64,000 bases of DNA from Devosia neptuniae (GTDB taxonomy: Bacteria; Pseudomonadota; Alphaproteobacteria; Rhizobiales; Devosiaceae). The DNA is taken from NCBI RefSeq assembly GCF_025452235.1, contig NZ_CP104964.1:468787-532786 (forward strand), given 5' to 3'. Positions 61,713 to 64,000 of the stretch are shown piece after piece. Each line of letters begins with the position of its first letter. Positions within the stretch are counted from its first letter, which is position 1. A program made the position numbers and the translations under genes. The notes under the pieces were generated by a model that searched no databases, was not told the origin of the DNA, and saw nothing but the letters and a program-made list of their open reading frames with translations.

Positions 61713-63869
61713 TCAATCAAGGGGCCTGATCTCAAGCCCCGTCCAGCGAGCGGCGAAGGCCCACATGTCCGCGTGCTGATCGATCAGCTTGTCCAAGGGC
61801 ATGCCGCCGCCGTGACCTGCACGCGTCTCGATGCGAGCAAGATGCGGTTTCGAGCCAAGTTCGGCTGCTTGTAGGGCCGCGACATATTTGAAGCTGTGTG
61901 CTGGTACGACGCGGTCATCGGCGTCGGCCGTGGTCACCAGAATGGCCGGGTAGTCGGTGCCGTCTTTGATCGCATGATAGGGTGAATAGGAGAGAAGGTT
62001 GCTGAACTGGCCGTGGTCATCCGGACTTCCATACTCAGCCGACCAGAGGGCGCCACCGGTGAACTTGTGATAACGGAGCATATCCATCACACCGACACCA
62101 GGCAGAACGGCATCAAACAGATCGGGTCGTTGGTTGGTGACGGCACCAACAAGCAGTCCGCCGCCTGACTCGCCCTGAATGGCTAGGCCGCTCCTGGTCG
62201 CTATGCCTTCATTCTTCAGGAATTCTCCGGCAGCGATGAAGTCGTCAAAGACATTCTGCTTGTCCAGGCGCTGTCCGGCAGTGTGCCAGGCCTGACCGTA
62301 TTCGCCCCCGCCCCTGATATTGGCCACAGCGAAGACGCCACCCTGCTCGACCCAGGCGAGCCGAAGAGAGTTGTACTGGGGCAGCACGCTGATTCCGAAC
62401 CCGCCATAGCCATAGAGCAATGTGGGAGCGGCTTCGGTCACATCACGGCGGCGAACGATGAACATGGGCACTTGGGTGCCATCCTTGGATCGGAAGAACC
62501 GCTGCTCGACCACAAAGCGGCTGAGATCCGCCGGGACGTCGGGCTCGGCCCAGGTCTTCACAGTATCGTCGTTGGCGTCATAGCGGTAAACGGTGAGCGG
62601 CGCGTTGAAGCTGTTGAAGACGAAGAACGCTTCATCCTCATTGGCGCTTCCGAAGAGGCCACCTGCGGTGCCGATGCCCGGCAGTTCAACCGCTCCATCC
62701 GGCGTGCCATCAGCTTTGAAACGGCGGATTTCAGACTTGGCATCAACAAGGTAAGTGATCAGGAGCTTGTCGCCGAGAAGCGCGATGTCGTTGAGAACGG
62801 CGCTACCGTCCGCTTCACCCACAATCTCGACGGGTTCTGGCTCGTCTTCGGCAAGATCGAGCGAGACGACACGGCGGCGTTCGGCACCATCGGTTGTGAT
62901 CAGCATCAACTTGGTACCGTCGTTAGCAAACACCGTCCATTGGGCAGCCCAATCAGTCACGACAGGGCGCGGTGTCCAGTCACGGTCTTCCAGATCCACC
63001 ACCGTCAGGGCGTTCTCATTGGTCCCGGGCGTAGAGTAAATTGTCAGGTAGCGTCCGTCCTTGACCCGTTCTGCAATGTGCAAGTACCCGTGGGTTTCCG
63101 GGGTCGAATAGATAAGGCGGTCCTTTTCCTGAGCGGTTCCCAAGGCATGAAAATACACAGCGTGGTTCGTGACATTAGCACTAGTTGCCACCCCGGCTTC
63201 TGGTTCAGGGCTACGGGAATAGAAGAAGCCCGATCCGTCCGGTACCCAGGCCAGTCGCGTGTAGCGGGCCCATCGCACGGTATCTTCGAGAACCTCACCA
63301 GTTTCCACGTCGAGGACCTTGATCGTCCGCCAGTCCGTGCCACCGGTCTGGACCCCATAGGCCAACAGTTTGCCGTCATCTGAAACACTCCATTCTCCGA
63401 GAGCGTCGGCATTGTCGTCCGACCAGAGATTGGGATCGATCAGAAGCCGGTCGACGTCGGCCCCTCCTTCACGGAAGAAGAGCGAGGCCTGGTTGGCCAC
63501 GCCATCATTGCGCGTGAAGAAATAGCGGCTTCCACGCTTGATCGGCGGTTCGCTATAGCGTTCGTAACTCAGCAACTCGGTCATCCTTTTACGAAGGATG
63601 TCACGCCCGGGCAGGCGCTCGAGGTAGTCATCGGTCACCGCATTCTGCGCCGCAATCCACTCTGCGACGTCAGCGTTGTGAGCGGGATCGGCTTCGAGCC
63701 AGCGATAGGGGTCGACGATCTCATGACCAAAATGGTTCTCAATCACATCGATACGTTTGGTCTCGGGATACTGGATATCGGGCATCAGTCTTTCCTGATC
63801 TGATTGGGCGAAGACCGGGTTGGCCGCGATTGCCAGCAGAACTGCGGCAAGTGCTATACGTGGGGTCAT
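61713..63869 (-). CDS. Prolyl oligopeptidase family serine peptidase (S9)
   Basis: 718 aa with a signal peptide (MTPRIALAAVLLAIAANPVF, then AQSD), so a periplasmic enzyme. The beta-propeller begins after VDPYRWLEADPAHNADVAEW; the catalytic domain has LLYGYGGFGISVLPQYNSLR, nucleophile Ser in IQGESGGGLLVGAV, Asp in TADADDRVVPAHS and His in TRAGHGGGMPLDK. It cleaves after Pro in short peptides. The ATG at 63869 is preferred over an upstream in-frame codon because the signal starts there and GAGG lies ahead. Confidence 0.92.
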   Translation of the reverse strand: MTPRIALAAVLLAIAANPVFAQSDQERLMPDIQYPETKRIDVIENHFGHEIVDPYRWLEADPAHNADVAEWIAAQNAVTDDYLERLPGRDILRKRMTELLSYERYSEPPIKRGSRYFFTRNDGVANQASLFFREGGADVDRLLIDPNLWSDDNADALGEWSVSDDGKLLAYGVQTGGTDWRTIKVLDVETGEVLEDTVRWARYTRLAWVPDGSGFFYSRSPEPEAGVATSANVTNHAVYFHALGTAQEKDRLIYSTPETHGYLHIAERVKDGRYLTIYSTPGTNENALTVVDLEDRDWTPRPVVTDWAAQWTVFANDGTKLMLITTDGAERRRVVSLDLAEDEPEPVEIVGEADGSAVLNDIALLGDKLLITYLVDAKSEIRRFKADGTPDGAVELPGIGTAGGLFGSANEDEAFFVFNSFNAPLTVYRYDANDDTVKTWAEPDVPADLSRFVVEQRFFRSKDGTQVPMFIVRRRDVTEAAPTLLYGYGGFGISVLPQYNSLRLAWVEQGGVFAVANIRGGGEYGQAWHTAGQRLDKQNVFDDFIAAGEFLKNEGIATRSGLAIQGESGGGLLVGAVTNQRPDLFDAVLPGVGVMDMLRYHKFTGGALWSAEYGSPDDHGQFSNLLSYSPYHAIKDGTDYPAILVTTADADDRVVPAHSFKYVAALQAAELGSKPHLARIETRAGHGGGMPLDKLIDQHADMWAFAARWTGLEIRPLD

Positions 63870-64000
63870 TTGAGTACCTCGGGTTGGTGGCGTCCACGTC
63901 GACGCCTGCGTCAGCGCGCGACCATCAGTCGACACGGCCGTACGTCCTCTCAGTCTTCATTTCGGCTAGGGAGATGTTGGTGCAGCGACTGAGGCGAGCA
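63870..64000. other. Right edge, upstream region of the peptidase gene
   Basis: 131 bases with no supported gene; should contain the promoter of the peptidase gene on the minus strand. Nothing specific recognised. Confidence 0.3.

Noticed and set aside
1..64000. CRISPR arrays, tRNA or rRNA genes, intact insertion sequences
   Set aside because: No regularly spaced repeats, no tRNA-like or rRNA-like conserved sequence and no transposase with recognisable motifs were found by reading.

Overview
The window is a 64 kb stretch of a large conjugative repABC plasmid, or a chromid, of an alphaproteobacterium, most likely from the Hyphomicrobiales. The evidence is a full repA-repB-repC operon with its small antisense RNA (34.2-38.0 kb), a Ti-plasmid-type trb mating-pair operon in the order trbB-C-D-E-J-K-L-F-G-H-I (33.6-24.1 kb, minus strand), the end of a traF-traB unit at the left edge, and luxI/luxR quorum-sensing genes beside trb. 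The genus cannot be fixed from the sequence alone. No tRNA, rRNA, CRISPR array or intact transposase was seen.

Layout. 0-2.3 kb: traF (cut by the window edge), traB, then the HigBA toxin-antitoxin pair. 2.6-5.7 kb: a LysR regulator, a gene remnant, and a divergent SDR oxidoreductase / AraC regulator pair. 5.7-8.9 kb: a BtuD-F-C-like ABC importer behind a clear cobalamin riboswitch. 9.7-20.9 kb: a catabolic island with a polyamine-type ABC importer, TauD-like dioxygenase, RraA-like protein, nitrilase-fold amidase, ornithine-cyclodeaminase-like protein, MmgE/PrpD protein and an amidohydrolase. 20.9-24.0 kb: a PhoB-type regulator, an AHL synthase and two LuxR proteins, in line with trb. 33.6-42.9 kb: replication and partition, three toxin-antitoxin loci (one a remnant), a tyrosine recombinase, and a DUF1403-ScpB pair.

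43.7-59.1 kb is a defence island. It carries a complete SspABCD DNA-phosphorothioation module (cysteine desulfurase, DUF4007 nickase, large ATPase, PAPS-reductase-like sulfurtransferase). Instead of a recognisable SspE or SspFGH effector it sits next to five genes: a protein with two GHKL ATPase domains that resembles a histidine kinase, a receiver-domain protein directly downstream, a second GHKL ATPase, a membrane-anchored coiled-coil protein and a small methyltransferase. I propose that these form an uncharacterised, phosphorelay-like effector or control module for Ssp. A Schlafen-type AlbA_2 / GNAT fusion gene and a prolyl oligopeptidase follow to the right edge.

Three genes (trbF, the receiver gene, sspA) each read through cleanly if one G/C is added to a G or C run of 5-6 bases. 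The shared pattern suggests homopolymer sequencing errors rather than three real mutations, so the Ssp module is probably intact.
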